From assembly GCF_036169555.1 (NCBI RefSeq), contig NZ_CP108032.1:1116001-1180000 (forward strand): DNA of 64,000 nt, written 5' to 3'. The position numbers were made by a program, and so were the translations under genes. This document shows, piece after piece, positions 8,631 through 18,039 of the stretch. The notes beneath the pieces were generated by a model that saw only the letters and a list, made by a program, of their open reading frames with translations, searched no databases and was not told the origin of the DNA. How positions within the stretch are numbered: the stretch's first letter is position 1; each line of letters opens with the position of its first letter. The stretch is from Streptomyces sp. NBC_00306 (lineage in GTDB: Bacteria > Actinomycetota > Actinomycetes > Streptomycetales > Streptomycetaceae).

Positions 8631-9164
8631 TCAGGCCTTCCGCGCCGCCTCACGATGGGCGTCGGCGAGGTCCAGGTAGACGGCGGCGTTGAGCTTGATG
8701 CCCTCACGCTCCTCGTCCGTCAGCTCGCGACGCACCTTGGCGGGCACCCCGGCGACGAGCGAGCCGGGCGGCACCTGCATCCCCTGCGGAACCAGCGCGT
8801 GCGCGGCCACCAGGGACCCGGTGCCGATGTGGGCACCGTTGAGGACCGTCGCCCCCATACCCACCAGCACGTCGTCCTCGACAGTGCAGCCGTGCAGGAC
8901 GGCGTTGTGGCCGACCGAGACCCGCTCCCCCACCGTCACGGGGAAGCCGGGGTCCGAGTGGACCGTGCAGTTGTCCTGGATGTTGGAGTCGGCGCCGATG
9001 ACGATCGGCCCGCAGTCCGCCCGCAGCACCGTCTGGTACCAGACACCGGCGCCCGGCGCGAGGGTGACCTCACCGATGACGACCGAGGTCGGAGCGGTGA
9101 AAGCCTCCGGTGCGACGCTCGGCTCGCGGCCGCCCACACCCATGATCAGCGCCTCTGACGCCAT
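8631..9164 (-). CDS. Gamma-class carbonic anhydrase family protein (left-handed beta-helix)
   Basis: The product is 177 residues of hexapeptide repeats forming a left-handed beta-helix. The motifs NIQDNCTVHSD and GHNAVLHGC supply the His ligands expected for the zinc/iron site of gamma-carbonic anhydrases and the related YrdA/PaaY proteins. The length is normal for the family. The ATG at 9164 has GAGGAGA 7-8 bases upstream. It is probably a cytoplasmic metalloprotein; whether it hydrates CO2 or acts on another substrate cannot be told. A Pro/Gln-coding repeat lies directly behind the stop in a different frame. Confidence 0.9.
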   Translation of the reverse strand: MASEALIMGVGGREPSVAPEAFTAPTSVVIGEVTLAPGAGVWYQTVLRADCGPIVIGADSNIQDNCTVHSDPGFPVTVGERVSVGHNAVLHGCTVEDDVLVGMGATVLNGAHIGTGSLVAAHALVPQGMQVPPGSLVAGVPAKVRRELTDEEREGIKLNAAVYLDLADAHREAARKA

Positions 9165-9233
9165 CGCTGTCTCCTCGTTTCATGAACGGCGCACCGCACG
9201 GTCCGTACGGCTGCGCGACGACCGGGCCGCAGG

Positions 9234-9893
9234 TCAGTCGGCGGCGGGAACCGGCTCGGGTTCGAGGACCGTCCGCGTTTCCGCCTCGGCGGCCGCCTTC
9301 TTCGCACGGCTCTTGAGCACGAGCATGGAGGTCACACCGATCAGCACCGCGAGGACGAGCCCCAGCCACGAGAAGCGCTTGAGCCACGCCTCGGCCACGA
9401 CACCGACGGAGTAGATGACGGCGGTCGTGCCGCCCGCCCACAGGATGCCCCCGAAGACGTTGGCGATCAGGAACTTCCAGTACGGCATGCGCAGTACGCC
9501 CGCCAGGGGCCCGGCGAAGATCCGCAGCAGGGCGACGAAGCGTCCGAAGAAGACGGCCCACATGCCCCACTTCTCGAACGACCGCTCCGCCATGGCGATC
9601 TGGGCGGGGCCGAAGTGTTTGGGGAACTTCCCGCCGAGCCAGGCCAGCAGGGGCCTGCCGCCCTTGCGGCCGATCGCGTACCCGATCGAGTCGCCGATGA
9701 TCGCGCCGGCCGTCGCGCACGCGCCCAGGATGTATGGGTTGATGTCACCGTGCTGGGAGGCGAGCAGCGCCGAGCTGACCAGGACGATCTCACCCGGCAG
9801 CGGGATACCGAGACTCTCGAGCCCGATCACCACCCCCACCAGGAGGTAGATGCTCAGCGGGGGGACGGTCTCGAGCCACTCCTGGACGTGCAA
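9234..9893 (-). CDS. DedA family membrane protein
   Basis: The product is a 219-residue integral membrane protein of the DedA/SNARE-associated family. It carries the family motifs ESLGIPLPGEIVL, GDSIGYAIGRKGG and FFGRFVALLRIFAGPLAG, with a charged cytoplasmic tail. DedA proteins are implicated in lipid-carrier flipping and membrane homeostasis, including undecaprenyl phosphate recycling in some members. The TTG start at 9893 is chosen because GGAGG lies 8 bases upstream; a farther in-frame start at 9953 would add 20 unlikely Arg-rich residues. It is a monocistronic-looking gene between the carbonic anhydrase and the thioesterase on the same strand. Confidence 0.88.
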   Translation of the reverse strand: MHVQEWLETVPPLSIYLLVGVVIGLESLGIPLPGEIVLVSSALLASQHGDINPYILGACATAGAIIGDSIGYAIGRKGGRPLLAWLGGKFPKHFGPAQIAMAERSFEKWGMWAVFFGRFVALLRIFAGPLAGVLRMPYWKFLIANVFGGILWAGGTTAVIYSVGVVAEAWLKRFSWLGLVLAVLIGVTSMLVLKSRAKKAAAEAETRTVLEPEPVPAAD

Positions 9894-9996
9894 CGCCGGT
9901 TCCTCCCGTGTGCGCAGCAGTACCGCTGCCCGGCGTGCGCCCCCGTGGCGCACGCCGGGCAGCCTACCTGCTGAGGGAGTGGGATCCGGCCGCCCG

Positions 9997-10449
9997 TCAG
10001 GCGTTGGGCCGCAGGGTCCAGACGACGGTCATCTCGCCGGTGACGGCGCCGTCGGCGCGCTCGATGGCGATGTTCACCGGGAACTCCGGGCGCTCGCCCG
10101 CGTCGAGTTCGGCGACGACGTCGGCGATGGGCCGGCCGAGGGTGGCGGTCGCGGTGACGACGCCCATCGCGAGCTTCTTGTAGCCGATCTCGGCCTTGAC
10201 GGCGAGCGGTACGGCACGGTTCAGCTGGTCGCCGAAGGCGGCGATCACGATGGCACCGCTCGCGGACTCGGCGAGCGTGAACATCGCTCCGGCGTGCGGC
10301 CCGCCCACGTGGTTGTGGAAGTCGGGCTGGTCCGGCATGCGCAGCACGGCACGCTCGGGGGTGGTCTCCAGGAACTCGAGGTTCAGCGTCCGGGCCATGG
10401 GAACCGTGGCGGCGAGCATCTCGCCGACTGTCATCTGATCAGCGCTCAT
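9997..10449 (-). CDS. Hotdog-fold thioesterase-like protein (DUF4442/PaaI type)
   Basis: The product is a 150-residue hotdog-fold protein with HNHVGGPHAGAMFTLAES, the substrate-binding helix and loop of DUF4442/PaaI-like thioesterases. It probably hydrolyses an acyl-CoA or binds an acyl thioester in the cytoplasm; the substrate is unknown. There is no ribosome site. A TAACAT hexamer ends six bases before the ATG, so the message is probably leaderless. It is divergent from the gene at 10543, whose promoter lies about 70 bases away. Confidence 0.85.
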   Translation of the reverse strand: MSADQMTVGEMLAATVPMARTLNLEFLETTPERAVLRMPDQPDFHNHVGGPHAGAMFTLAESASGAIVIAAFGDQLNRAVPLAVKAEIGYKKLAMGVVTATATLGRPIADVVAELDAGERPEFPVNIAIERADGAVTGEMTVVWTLRPNA

Positions 10450-10461
10450 GCCGCGATGTTA
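10450..10461 (-). promoter_or_regulatory. Leaderless -10 element for hotdog thioesterase gene
   Basis: TAACAT at 10456-10461 (minus strand) is followed by a 6-base spacer and ATG at 10449; no Shine-Dalgarno sequence is present. The -35 is not clear. Confidence 0.5.
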
Positions 10462-10528
10462 CCCACGAGTAGGGGCGCTTGGCCATCCCCGCGCGGGGGC
10501 GGACGTAGCCCCGGCGGCACGGCACCTC

Positions 10529-10542
10529 TATGGTTACTCGCC
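10529..10542 (+). promoter_or_regulatory. Leaderless -10 element for anchored secreted protein
   Basis: TATGGT at 10529-10534 ends eight bases before ATG 10543 and there is no ribosome site between them. The -35 is weak (GTAGCC at 18-base spacing). Confidence 0.45.
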
Positions 10543-11541
10543 ATGTGGCCAGGACAGCAGCCGCCCGGGGGCGAGAACCCGCAGGACCAGAACCCGTACC
10601 AGCAGCCGGGGTACCAACAGCCGAATCCGTACCAGCAGCCGGGGTACCAGCAGCCCAACCCGTACCAGCAGCCGACCGTGCCGCAGTACGGGGTGCCGAT
10701 GCAGCCGCCCGGTGGCCCCACGCCGCCGGACGACAAGAAGAAGACGACCATCGTCGCGATCGTCGCGGCCACGGCGGTCGTCGCGGCTGCGGTGATCACG
10801 GGTGTCGTCGTGCTCGGGGACGACGACAGCACGTCCGTCGACAGCAAGCCCACGGCCTCGAAGACGCCGACGGTGAAGCAGCCGACCGGCGATCCCGCGG
10901 CCTCCCCCACGGAGAACCCGCGCGGCGGTGACGGCGGCAAGCCGACGATCGCCGGCTGGAAGGTCGTCTCCAACCCCAAGCACGGCACGCAGTTCGACGT
11001 CCCGGCCGGGTGGGAGGTCGCCGGTTCGGGCGTCAGCACCGGCTTCGAGGACGACAAGAAGGGCGACGGCTCCCCCGTCGTCGCGATGTCGGCTCCGGCC
11101 CACTACAAGTCCAAGTGGTGCACGTTCGACACCGACAAGGACGGCAAGCTCGAGGACTGGGGTCTGAGCACCACCGGGACGAAGGGCGGCAAGGGAGCGA
11201 AGGACGCCGCGACGGCCGCGTACAACGAGGCCGGCAACTGGGTCTGGGCGGGCTATGCGCAGACCGAGCCCAAGGGCACCGTGAAGGTGACCAAGGCCGT
11301 CCCGTACAAGACCAAGTCGGGCCTGGCCGGCAGCGTGTCGACGGCGACCGCGATCGGGGTGAAGAAGGAGAACAAGTGCGAGACCGACGGCAAGTCGATC
11401 GCCTTCTCCTTCAAGGACCCCGCGGGTGAGTTCAAGTCCTGGGTCCTGTACGCCAACAAGGGTGTGCCGGACGAGCTCCCGGACGCGACCATCAAGCAGA
11501 TCCTGAGCACCGTGCGACTGGCCGCGACGCCCACGCCGTAA
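10543..11541 (+). CDS. Membrane-anchored secreted protein with Gln/Pro/Tyr-rich N-terminus
   Basis: The product is a 332-residue protein in three parts. Residues 1-60 are a cytoplasmic Pro/Gln/Tyr-rich segment with an 11-residue repeat (NPYQQPGYQQP). One transmembrane helix follows a KKK stop-transfer signal (about residues 66-90). The rest is a Thr/Ser/Pro linker and an extracytoplasmic domain with two Cys (KWCTF and NKCET) that could form a disulfide. This layout is common in actinobacterial anchored proteins of unknown function. ATG 10543 is chosen because the frame upstream is not protein-like and a -10 hexamer lies just before it. Function is unknown. Confidence 0.82.
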   Translation: MWPGQQPPGGENPQDQNPYQQPGYQQPNPYQQPGYQQPNPYQQPTVPQYGVPMQPPGGPTPPDDKKKTTIVAIVAATAVVAAAVITGVVVLGDDDSTSVDSKPTASKTPTVKQPTGDPAASPTENPRGGDGGKPTIAGWKVVSNPKHGTQFDVPAGWEVAGSGVSTGFEDDKKGDGSPVVAMSAPAHYKSKWCTFDTDKDGKLEDWGLSTTGTKGGKGAKDAATAAYNEAGNWVWAGYAQTEPKGTVKVTKAVPYKTKSGLAGSVSTATAIGVKKENKCETDGKSIAFSFKDPAGEFKSWVLYANKGVPDELPDATIKQILSTVRLAATPTP

Positions 11542-11570
11542 CCGGTTTGGCAACCGGGGCGGCCTGCGGG

Positions 11571-11582
11571 GATAGTCCGTGG
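11571..11582 (+). promoter_or_regulatory. Leaderless -10 element for MFS transporter
   Basis: GATAGT at 11571-11576 is followed by six bases and GTG at 11583. There is no Shine-Dalgarno sequence. Confidence 0.45.
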
Positions 11583-12899
11583 GTGACCTTTCCCGCAGCC
11601 CCGCCCCGCCGCCACCCGCGCCGCCCCGAATGGGCCGGCCGCAACTACACGCTGCTGACCGCCGCCGCGATCGTCACCAACCTGGGAAGCCACGGTGCAC
11701 TGATCGCGGCGGCGTTCGCCGTGCTGGAGTCCGGGGGCGACGCGGGCGATGTGGGTCTGGTCGCGGCCGCCCGTACGCTCCCGCTCGTTCTCTTCCTGCT
11801 GATCGGCGGCGCGGTCGCCGACCGGGTTCCGCGGCACCGGGTGATGGTCGCCGCCAACGCTCTGAACTGCGTGTCCCAGGCCGCCTTCGCGGTCCTGGTG
11901 CTGGCCGGCGACGCGCAGCTGTGGCAGATGATGCTCCTGACCGCGCTCTGCGGAACCGGGCAGGCCTTCTTCAACCCGGCCGCCGAGGGCATGCTGATGT
12001 CGAGCGTCAGCGGTGAGCAGGCGAGCCGGGCCTTCGCCGTGTTCCGGATGGCCATGCACGGTGCCTCGATCGGCGGTGCGGCACTCGGCGGCGCGCTGAT
12101 CGCGGCGATGGGGCCCGGCTGGGTGCTGGCGGTGGACGCGGTGGCGTTCGCGGTCGCCGGAGGGCTGCGCGCCTTCCTCCACGTCGGTCACATCGCGCCG
12201 CGTGCTCCCGGCGGCGGGCTGCTCGCCGATCTGCGCGACGGGTGGAAAGAGGTCGTCAGCAGGCCGTGGCTGTGGGGCATCGTCGCGCAGTTCACGGTGG
12301 TCGTCGCCGTCGTGGGCGCCGCCGAGTCGGTGTTCGGACCGCTGGTGGCCGAGGACGAGTTGGGCGGCGCCGGGCCCTGGGGCATGGCCCTCGCGGCCTT
12401 CGGCGTGGGCACCCTCCTCGGTGCGCTGCTGATGATGCGCTGGAAGCCGCGGCGGCTGCTGCTCGCGGGCACGCTGTGCGTCTTCCCCCTCGCCCTGCCC
12501 TCCGCAGCGCTGGCCGTGCCGCTGCCGGTCCCGGGACTGGCCGCCGTGATGCTGCTGAGCGGGGTGGCGATCGAGGTGTTCGGCGTCGCGTGGATGACGG
12601 CGCTGCACCAGGAGATCCCGGAGGAGATGCTCTCGCGGGTCTGCGCCTACGACTGGTTCGGCTCGGTGGCCATGCTGCCGCTGGCGACCGCGCTCGCCGG
12701 GCCCGCGGAGAGCGTGTTCGGGCGGAGCGCGTCGCTGTGGGGGTGCTCGGCGCTCGTGGTCCTGGTGACCGCGGCCGTGCTGTTCGTCCCGGACGTCCGG
12801 CATCTGACGCGCCGGGCCGGGAAGGTCGCCGCCGCGGGTCCCGGCACCCTCCCGGTGGCCTCAGCCGATGCTGAAGGCCCCGCCGGGCGGCTCGGGTGA
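11583..12899 (+). CDS. MFS transporter (exporter-like)
   Basis: The product is a 438-residue polytopic membrane protein of the major facilitator superfamily, with about 12 hydrophobic segments. The loop GGAVADRVPRHRVMV between helices 2 and 3 matches the MFS signature GxxxDRxGRR. It resembles the EntS-like/macrolide-efflux group; substrate unknown. The GTG at 11583 is chosen from the adjacent -10 hexamer; an upstream TTG at 11547 has no support. The 3' end overlaps the convergent spermidine-synthase-like gene by 39 bases. Confidence 0.85.
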   Translation: MTFPAAPPRRHPRRPEWAGRNYTLLTAAAIVTNLGSHGALIAAAFAVLESGGDAGDVGLVAAARTLPLVLFLLIGGAVADRVPRHRVMVAANALNCVSQAAFAVLVLAGDAQLWQMMLLTALCGTGQAFFNPAAEGMLMSSVSGEQASRAFAVFRMAMHGASIGGAALGGALIAAMGPGWVLAVDAVAFAVAGGLRAFLHVGHIAPRAPGGGLLADLRDGWKEVVSRPWLWGIVAQFTVVVAVVGAAESVFGPLVAEDELGGAGPWGMALAAFGVGTLLGALLMMRWKPRRLLLAGTLCVFPLALPSAALAVPLPVPGLAAVMLLSGVAIEVFGVAWMTALHQEIPEEMLSRVCAYDWFGSVAMLPLATALAGPAESVFGRSASLWGCSALVVLVTAAVLFVPDVRHLTRRAGKVAAAGPGTLPVASADAEGPAGRLG

Positions 12900-13706
12900 C
12901 GCCTGGGCGTCGGCGTCCGCGACCGGCGTCGCGGATCCGATGAGCCGCCGCAGCGGCGGGCCGTGCTCGACGCGTGCGGGGAACGGGTCCGCCGAGGTGC
13001 GGCGGGCGAGGGCTGCCGTGTCGAGCGGGGCGTGGGACGCGAGCAGCAGGACGTTGCCGAAGCGGCGTCCGCGCAGCACGGACGGTTCGGCGACCAGCGC
13101 GAGTTCGGTGAACACCGCGGCGAAGGTGGCCAACTGGGAGCCCATAAAGGCGAACGGAGCGCTGTCGGCGAGGTTCGCCGCGTAGATCCCGCCCGGTCTC
13201 AGGACGCGTTCGGCCGCTCGCGCGTACTCGACCGAGGTCACCTGCGCCGGCACCCGCGATCCGCCGAAGACATCGGCGATCAGCACATCGGCCGAGTCCG
13301 CGGGCGCCGCGTCGATCCAGGCGCGGGCGTCCGCCGCGTGCAGCGCGATGCCCGAGCCGTCGGGCAGGGGCAGTTGCTCCGCGACCAGGTCGAGCAGACC
13401 GCGGTCGAACTCCACCACGTCCTGCCGCGAGCCGGGCCGGGTCACCGCGGCGTAGCGCGGCAGGGTGAGGGCTCCGCCGCCGAGGTGCAGCAGATCGAGT
13501 GGCGTGCCCTCGTCGGCACAGGTGTCGATGACGTGGGCGAGCCGCCTGGTGTACTCGAACTCCAGATGCGTGGGCTCGTCCAGGTCGACGTACGACTGGG
13601 GAGCGTCGTCGACGGTGAGCAGCCAGGCCCGCTCGCGGTCGATGTCGGGCATCAGTCTGGCGGTGCCCCGGTCGACCTGGCGGACGACCGGTATCTGCTC
13701 GTTCAC
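12861..13706 (-). CDS. Spermidine-synthase-like SAM-binding protein
   Basis: The product is a 281-residue class I methyltransferase-fold protein of the spermine/spermidine synthase family. The SAM-type glycine motif is LLHLGGGALTLPRY; DVVEFDRGLLDLV follows, and then DVLIADVFGG at the position of the catalytic Asp region. Actinobacteria carry several such proteins whose polyamine role is unproven; many lack the putrescine-binding residues. The start GTG 13706 has no ribosome site but a CACAAT hexamer six bases upstream. The 3' end overlaps the MFS gene by 39 bases, tail to tail. Confidence 0.82.
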   Translation of the reverse strand: MNEQIPVVRQVDRGTARLMPDIDRERAWLLTVDDAPQSYVDLDEPTHLEFEYTRRLAHVIDTCADEGTPLDLLHLGGGALTLPRYAAVTRPGSRQDVVEFDRGLLDLVAEQLPLPDGSGIALHAADARAWIDAAPADSADVLIADVFGGSRVPAQVTSVEYARAAERVLRPGGIYAANLADSAPFAFMGSQLATFAAVFTELALVAEPSVLRGRRFGNVLLLASHAPLDTAALARRTSADPFPARVEHGPPLRRLIGSATPVADADAQASPEPPGGAFSIG

Positions 13707-13718
13707 GGTCTCATTGTG
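13707..13718 (-). promoter_or_regulatory. Leaderless -10 element for spermidine-synthase-like gene
   Basis: CACAAT at 13713-13718 (minus strand) is followed by a 6-base spacer and GTG 13706. The match is weaker than the others because the first T is C. Confidence 0.35.
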
Positions 13719-13769
13719 CCCGGGCCGCCCGCGCCGGCAGGTGCGGGGACGGCCGGGGAGCGCCCGACA

Positions 13770-13805
13770 CGTACCCGCCCGAGCATGCGTACCCGCCCGA
13801 GCGTG
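13770..13805. repeat. 18-bp tandem direct repeat
   Basis: There are two copies of an 18-base unit (13770-13787 and 13788-13805) that differ at one base. They lie in the 276-base intergenic interval between the spermidine-synthase-like and patatin genes, which otherwise shows only GC-rich sequence and no gene. Confidence 0.7.
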
Positions 13806-13982
13806 CCGGGACCGCGCCCGCGGAGAGCGACCGGCCCGCGCTCACTGTCTGCCGAGCCCGCGCCCGCGGGCAACCGCCCTTGCCGAGCGCGGGCACCGCT
13901 CGCCCGCTGCGTGGCGTGCCCGCGCCGCAGGCGCCCACGCGCGCCGAGCGGGAGCAACCGCCCCGCTCCGAGCGCCCCGCCG

Positions 13983-14828
13983 TCAGCCGGACCAGACCGC
14001 CGCCACCTCGTCGGCGTGCGCCACCGCCTGGGCCAGTCCCGCCCGTGCCGCGGGCGCCCGCCGGGCCGGGTCCAGGACATTGCGGCCGAACGCCTTCCGC
14101 GCCGCCCGGTCCGGGGTGATGACGGCGACGCGGGCCCCTTCGGCCCGCAGTCGCGCCGCCTGCACCCGCGCGGCCGGCACGGGTCCGCCGCCGATCGCCA
14201 TCGGGGCCACCACGACGACCCTGCCGTACCCGGAGGCGAGATCCGCGTTGGAGGACGACCGCACTCCGCCGTCGATGAACAGCCGGCCGTCGATCTCCAT
14301 GGGCGGCCAGACCCCCGGCACCGCGCAGCTCGCGGCCACCGCGTCCACGAGTCCGACCCCGCTGTCCCGGTCGAAGGGGCGGAACTCGCCCGTGGCGGCG
14401 TCGACGGCCGTCACCACGAGCCGCCGTTGCTCGGGCCACTCGTGCGACAGCAGCCGCCGGGCAATGACCTCCCGGCGCCCTGCCCCGCCGTCCGTCCCGG
14501 ACTTGAGCGCCATCTTTCCCATACGGATGCCGTACGACGTGCTGTCCCGCGCACGCAGCACGGTCCAGGCGTAGCGGGCCAGCATCGCGGGCCCCATGCT
14601 CGCGGTGATCTCTCCTTCGGGGGAGACGAGTTGACGCTCGTACAGCTCCGGGAGCTCCAGCAGCCCGGAGACGAGCTGCGCGCCCACGACCGAGCCCGCC
14701 GAGGTACCGATCACCGTGTCGGCGCCGGTCACGTCAACGCCCGCCCGTGCGAGTCCGTGCAGGATGCCGATCTCCCAGCCGATGCCGGTGAGACCGCCAC
14801 CGCCGAGCACCAGGGCCGTGTCGCCCAT
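13983..14828 (-). CDS. Patatin-like phospholipase
   Basis: The product is a 281-residue patatin-fold lipase. It has the oxyanion loop GGGGLTGIGWE, the nucleophile elbow GTSAG (Ser of the Ser-Asp dyad) and the FIDGG motif supplying the Asp. All catalytic elements are present, so it is probably an active acyl hydrolase on membrane lipids or acyl esters. The ATG at 14828 has GGAAGG about 7 bases upstream; a farther in-frame start at 14921 would run through the tuf3 terminator hairpin and is rejected. It lies downstream of tuf3 on the same strand but is separated from it by a strong terminator. Confidence 0.88.
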   Translation of the reverse strand: MGDTALVLGGGGLTGIGWEIGILHGLARAGVDVTGADTVIGTSAGSVVGAQLVSGLLELPELYERQLVSPEGEITASMGPAMLARYAWTVLRARDSTSYGIRMGKMALKSGTDGGAGRREVIARRLLSHEWPEQRRLVVTAVDAATGEFRPFDRDSGVGLVDAVAASCAVPGVWPPMEIDGRLFIDGGVRSSSNADLASGYGRVVVVAPMAIGGGPVPAARVQAARLRAEGARVAVITPDRAARKAFGRNVLDPARRAPAARAGLAQAVAHADEVAAVWSG

Positions 14829-14873
14829 CGCCGCCGCCTTCCACCGAGGTGTGTGGCAGCAGCGTAGGCGCAG

Positions 14874-14912
14874 GTGGCCGGTCCTCGTACGGTGCGTACG
14901 AGGACCGGCCAC
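14874..14912 (-). terminator. Terminator of tuf3
   Basis: The inverted repeat has a perfect 17-base stem, arms 14874-14890 and 14896-14912, and a 5-base loop. It starts 26 bases past the tuf3 stop. It separates tuf3 from the patatin gene. Confidence 0.85.
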
Positions 14913-14937
14913 GCGCCTCACCCGGAGGCGGCAGCCC

Positions 14938-16119
<1,182 letters not shown>

Positions 16120-16437
16120 GGCTGTTTCCTCGGACTTCCTCGGAGTGCGAAGCGTGATGAGGACCCCTGGGCCTTGCCGACCCTCCCCCTGTGGGGTCCG
16201 CCGGACGTTCCGGGAAGGGTCAGCTTCGGGCGCCGCCGAACGGCGCCGCGGCAGCGGCTGCGTCCGCCGTGAGGAATGCGGCAGCCTTCGGCGCGGCCGC
16301 GACTGCGGACGGCGCTGCGAGGAAGGCGTACCGGAACATGAGGACGATGTTCGCCCACGGCCCGCGCCGCGTCGAATGGTTTTCCGCGTACGGGAGTTCA
16401 GCGGGCGCGGGGTCTGCGTGGACACAAGGTCAGCAGG
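16120..16437. other. Gene-free leader region upstream of tuf3
   Basis: This 318-base interval upstream of tuf3 probably holds its promoter and a long leader. A CCCC/GGGG hairpin with a 3-base loop lies near 16181-16196 within the leader. No confident -10/-35 pair and no gene is seen. Confidence 0.35.
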
Positions 16438-17136
16438 TCACAGGTTCTTCAGCGCTTCCCGTACGGACAGCGGCGAGAGTCTCTCCCGCGCGGAGTCGAC
16501 GAACTCCCGTACGGCGTCGGGGTCGGTCTTGGCGTACTCCCGCAGGCACCAGCCGATCGCCTTGCGGATGAAGAAGTCGGGGTGGTCGGCCCGGCGCAGG
16601 CAGTACCCGAAGAGACGGTCGGTGTCGGTGGAGTCCTTGTAGCGCAGTTGGTGGAGCAGCGCGGTGCGGGCGACCCACAGATCGTCGTCGTCGATCCAGG
16701 TGTCCATGTCGGTCCTGAGTACTGGGTCGGCCGCGACGAGCGGTCCGACGACATGTGCGGCGAGCGCGTCGACGGTGTCCCACCAGGAGACGGTGGTGAC
16801 GACCCGGCGGACGACGGGCAGAAAGCCGGAGGAGCACCGTCGGACGTGTCGGCGCAGATAGTCGGCGGCGAAGTAGGCGTACTCCCGCTCGGGCAGCGCC
16901 CAGCAGCGCAGTGCGATCGCCGTGCAGTCGGTCTCGTCCGGCGCGGGCAGCCCTGCGAGCACGGTGCGGGACAGAACACGCCGCTCGGCGGTGTAGATCC
17001 CGAGGAAGGGCGCGACCCCCTTCATGTACGCGGCGGCGCCCGCCGCCCGGACCGGATCGGCCCCGGTGGGGTACAGCGCGGTCAGTCGTTCCATGACCGT
17101 GTCGGCGAGCTCGCTGCGTGGTACCGCGGGGGTCAT
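16438..17136 (-). CDS. DNA alkylation repair protein (AlkC/AlkD-like HEAT repeat)
   Basis: The product has 232 residues, all-helical, with HEAT-like repeats and the signatures of the DNA alkylation repair family: WWDTVDALAAHVVGP, WVARTALLHQLRYK and FFIRKAIGWCLREYAKTDP. These proteins are DNA glycosylases that remove positively charged alkylated bases such as 7-methylguanine. The WWDTVD Asp corresponds to the catalytic-site Asp of AlkD. It is divergent from the VTT membrane protein. There is no ribosome site, and a TAATCT element ends 7 bases before ATG, so a leaderless message is likely. Confidence 0.88.
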   Translation of the reverse strand: MTPAVPRSELADTVMERLTALYPTGADPVRAAGAAAYMKGVAPFLGIYTAERRVLSRTVLAGLPAPDETDCTAIALRCWALPEREYAYFAADYLRRHVRRCSSGFLPVVRRVVTTVSWWDTVDALAAHVVGPLVAADPVLRTDMDTWIDDDDLWVARTALLHQLRYKDSTDTDRLFGYCLRRADHPDFFIRKAIGWCLREYAKTDPDAVREFVDSARERLSPLSVREALKNL

Positions 17137-17149
17137 GCGTCACAGATTA
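17137..17149 (-). promoter_or_regulatory. Leaderless -10 element for alkylation repair gene
   Basis: TAATCT at 17144-17149 (minus strand) is followed by a 7-base spacer and ATG 17136. The divergent gene's own -10 lies only 24 bases away. Confidence 0.5.
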
Positions 17150-17173
17150 CGGCGATCACATCCCTATGTCGGT

Positions 17174-17185
17174 TACTGTCTCCGG
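17174..17185 (+). promoter_or_regulatory. Leaderless -10 element for VTT membrane protein
   Basis: TACTGT at 17174-17179 is followed by a 6-base spacer and ATG 17186, without a ribosome site. Confidence 0.5.
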
Positions 17186-17890
17186 ATGTTCGAGCCCGTC
17201 CCCAGGCCCGCTTCCCCACTCGCCGTCCGCTGCACCCGGGTGTTGTTGTCCCCCTGGTCGCGGCTGTCGCTGCTGGTCCTCATGCTGGCGACCGCGGCGG
17301 CACTGGTCCTCCTGTACGAGCCACAGAGACTCCTCTCCGGCGGCTTCCCGGCCCAACTCGGCGGCGCCGCCGCGGTAATGCTGTTCGCAGTGGCGTACGG
17401 CGCGTGCACCGCCGCCTTCGTACCGCGGCCGTTGCTCAACCTGGCGGCGGGCGCGCTGTTCGGCTCACAGGCCGGTCTCGTCTCGGCGATCGCCGGCACG
17501 GTGATCGGTGCGGGCATCTCCTTCACCCTCGGCCGTCTGCTCGGACAGGAGGCGCTGCGGCCGCTGTTGAAGGGCCGCTGGCTCAAGGCCGCGGACACCC
17601 AGCTCAGCACGCACGGCTTCCGCTCGATGCTGGCGATCAGGCTCTTCCCCGGGGTGCCCTTCGCCGCGGCCAACTACTGTGCGGCCGTCTCCCGCATGGG
17701 CTACGTCCCGTTCCTGCTGGCCACCGGCCTGGGCTCGATCCCGAACACCGCGGCGTACGTCGTCGCGGGCAGCCGGGCCGGGTCACCGACGTCGCCCGTG
17801 TTCCTGATCGCGATGGGCTTCATCGTGGTCACGGGTCTCGGCGCCGCCGCCGTCGCCTGGCGCAAGCGCCATCGTCTGCCGAGCGGTTGA
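17186..17890 (+). CDS. TVP38/TMEM64 family (VTT domain) membrane protein
   Basis: The product is a 234-residue membrane protein with about six hydrophobic segments. The VTT-domain core is visible: LNLAAGALFG, GTVIGAGISFTLGRLLG and IRLFPGVPFAAANY. It is related to DedA proteins, which are lipid scramblase- or transporter-like; no direct function is known. Positively charged tail KRHR. The ATG at 17186 sits right behind a -10 hexamer. The next gene on the same strand is uppP, so both neighbours may serve lipid-carrier metabolism (inference). Confidence 0.85.
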   Translation: MFEPVPRPASPLAVRCTRVLLSPWSRLSLLVLMLATAAALVLLYEPQRLLSGGFPAQLGGAAAVMLFAVAYGACTAAFVPRPLLNLAAGALFGSQAGLVSAIAGTVIGAGISFTLGRLLGQEALRPLLKGRWLKAADTQLSTHGFRSMLAIRLFPGVPFAAANYCAAVSRMGYVPFLLATGLGSIPNTAAYVVAGSRAGSPTSPVFLIAMGFIVVTGLGAAAVAWRKRHRLPSG

Positions 17891-18039
17891 CCCTCCGAGG
17901 CGCAGCTCGCGCCGGTGCACTGCCAGGGCCCGAGGCACAGCCCGTCGTCGAGGGACGCTAGGCTGCCTCAGACCTGGCGCATGATCGAGAACGCTACGCG
18001 CCGCCTGACCGTGATCATTCTTGGATGGCGTAGTTTTCC

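Noticed and set aside
8282..8707. Frame encoding a Pro/Gln/His repeat on the minus strand
   Set aside because: It arises from the 15-bp repeat array; no start signal and it overlaps the ends of two supported genes.
12963..14867. 634-codon open frame on the plus strand
   Set aside because: Crosses two minus-strand genes with clear motifs (spermidine-synthase-like, patatin) and has none itself.
16120..16425. N-terminal extension of tuf3
   Set aside because: The EF-Tu family begins at the ATG at 16119, which has a ribosome site; the upstream Arg/Pro-rich part is not protein-like.
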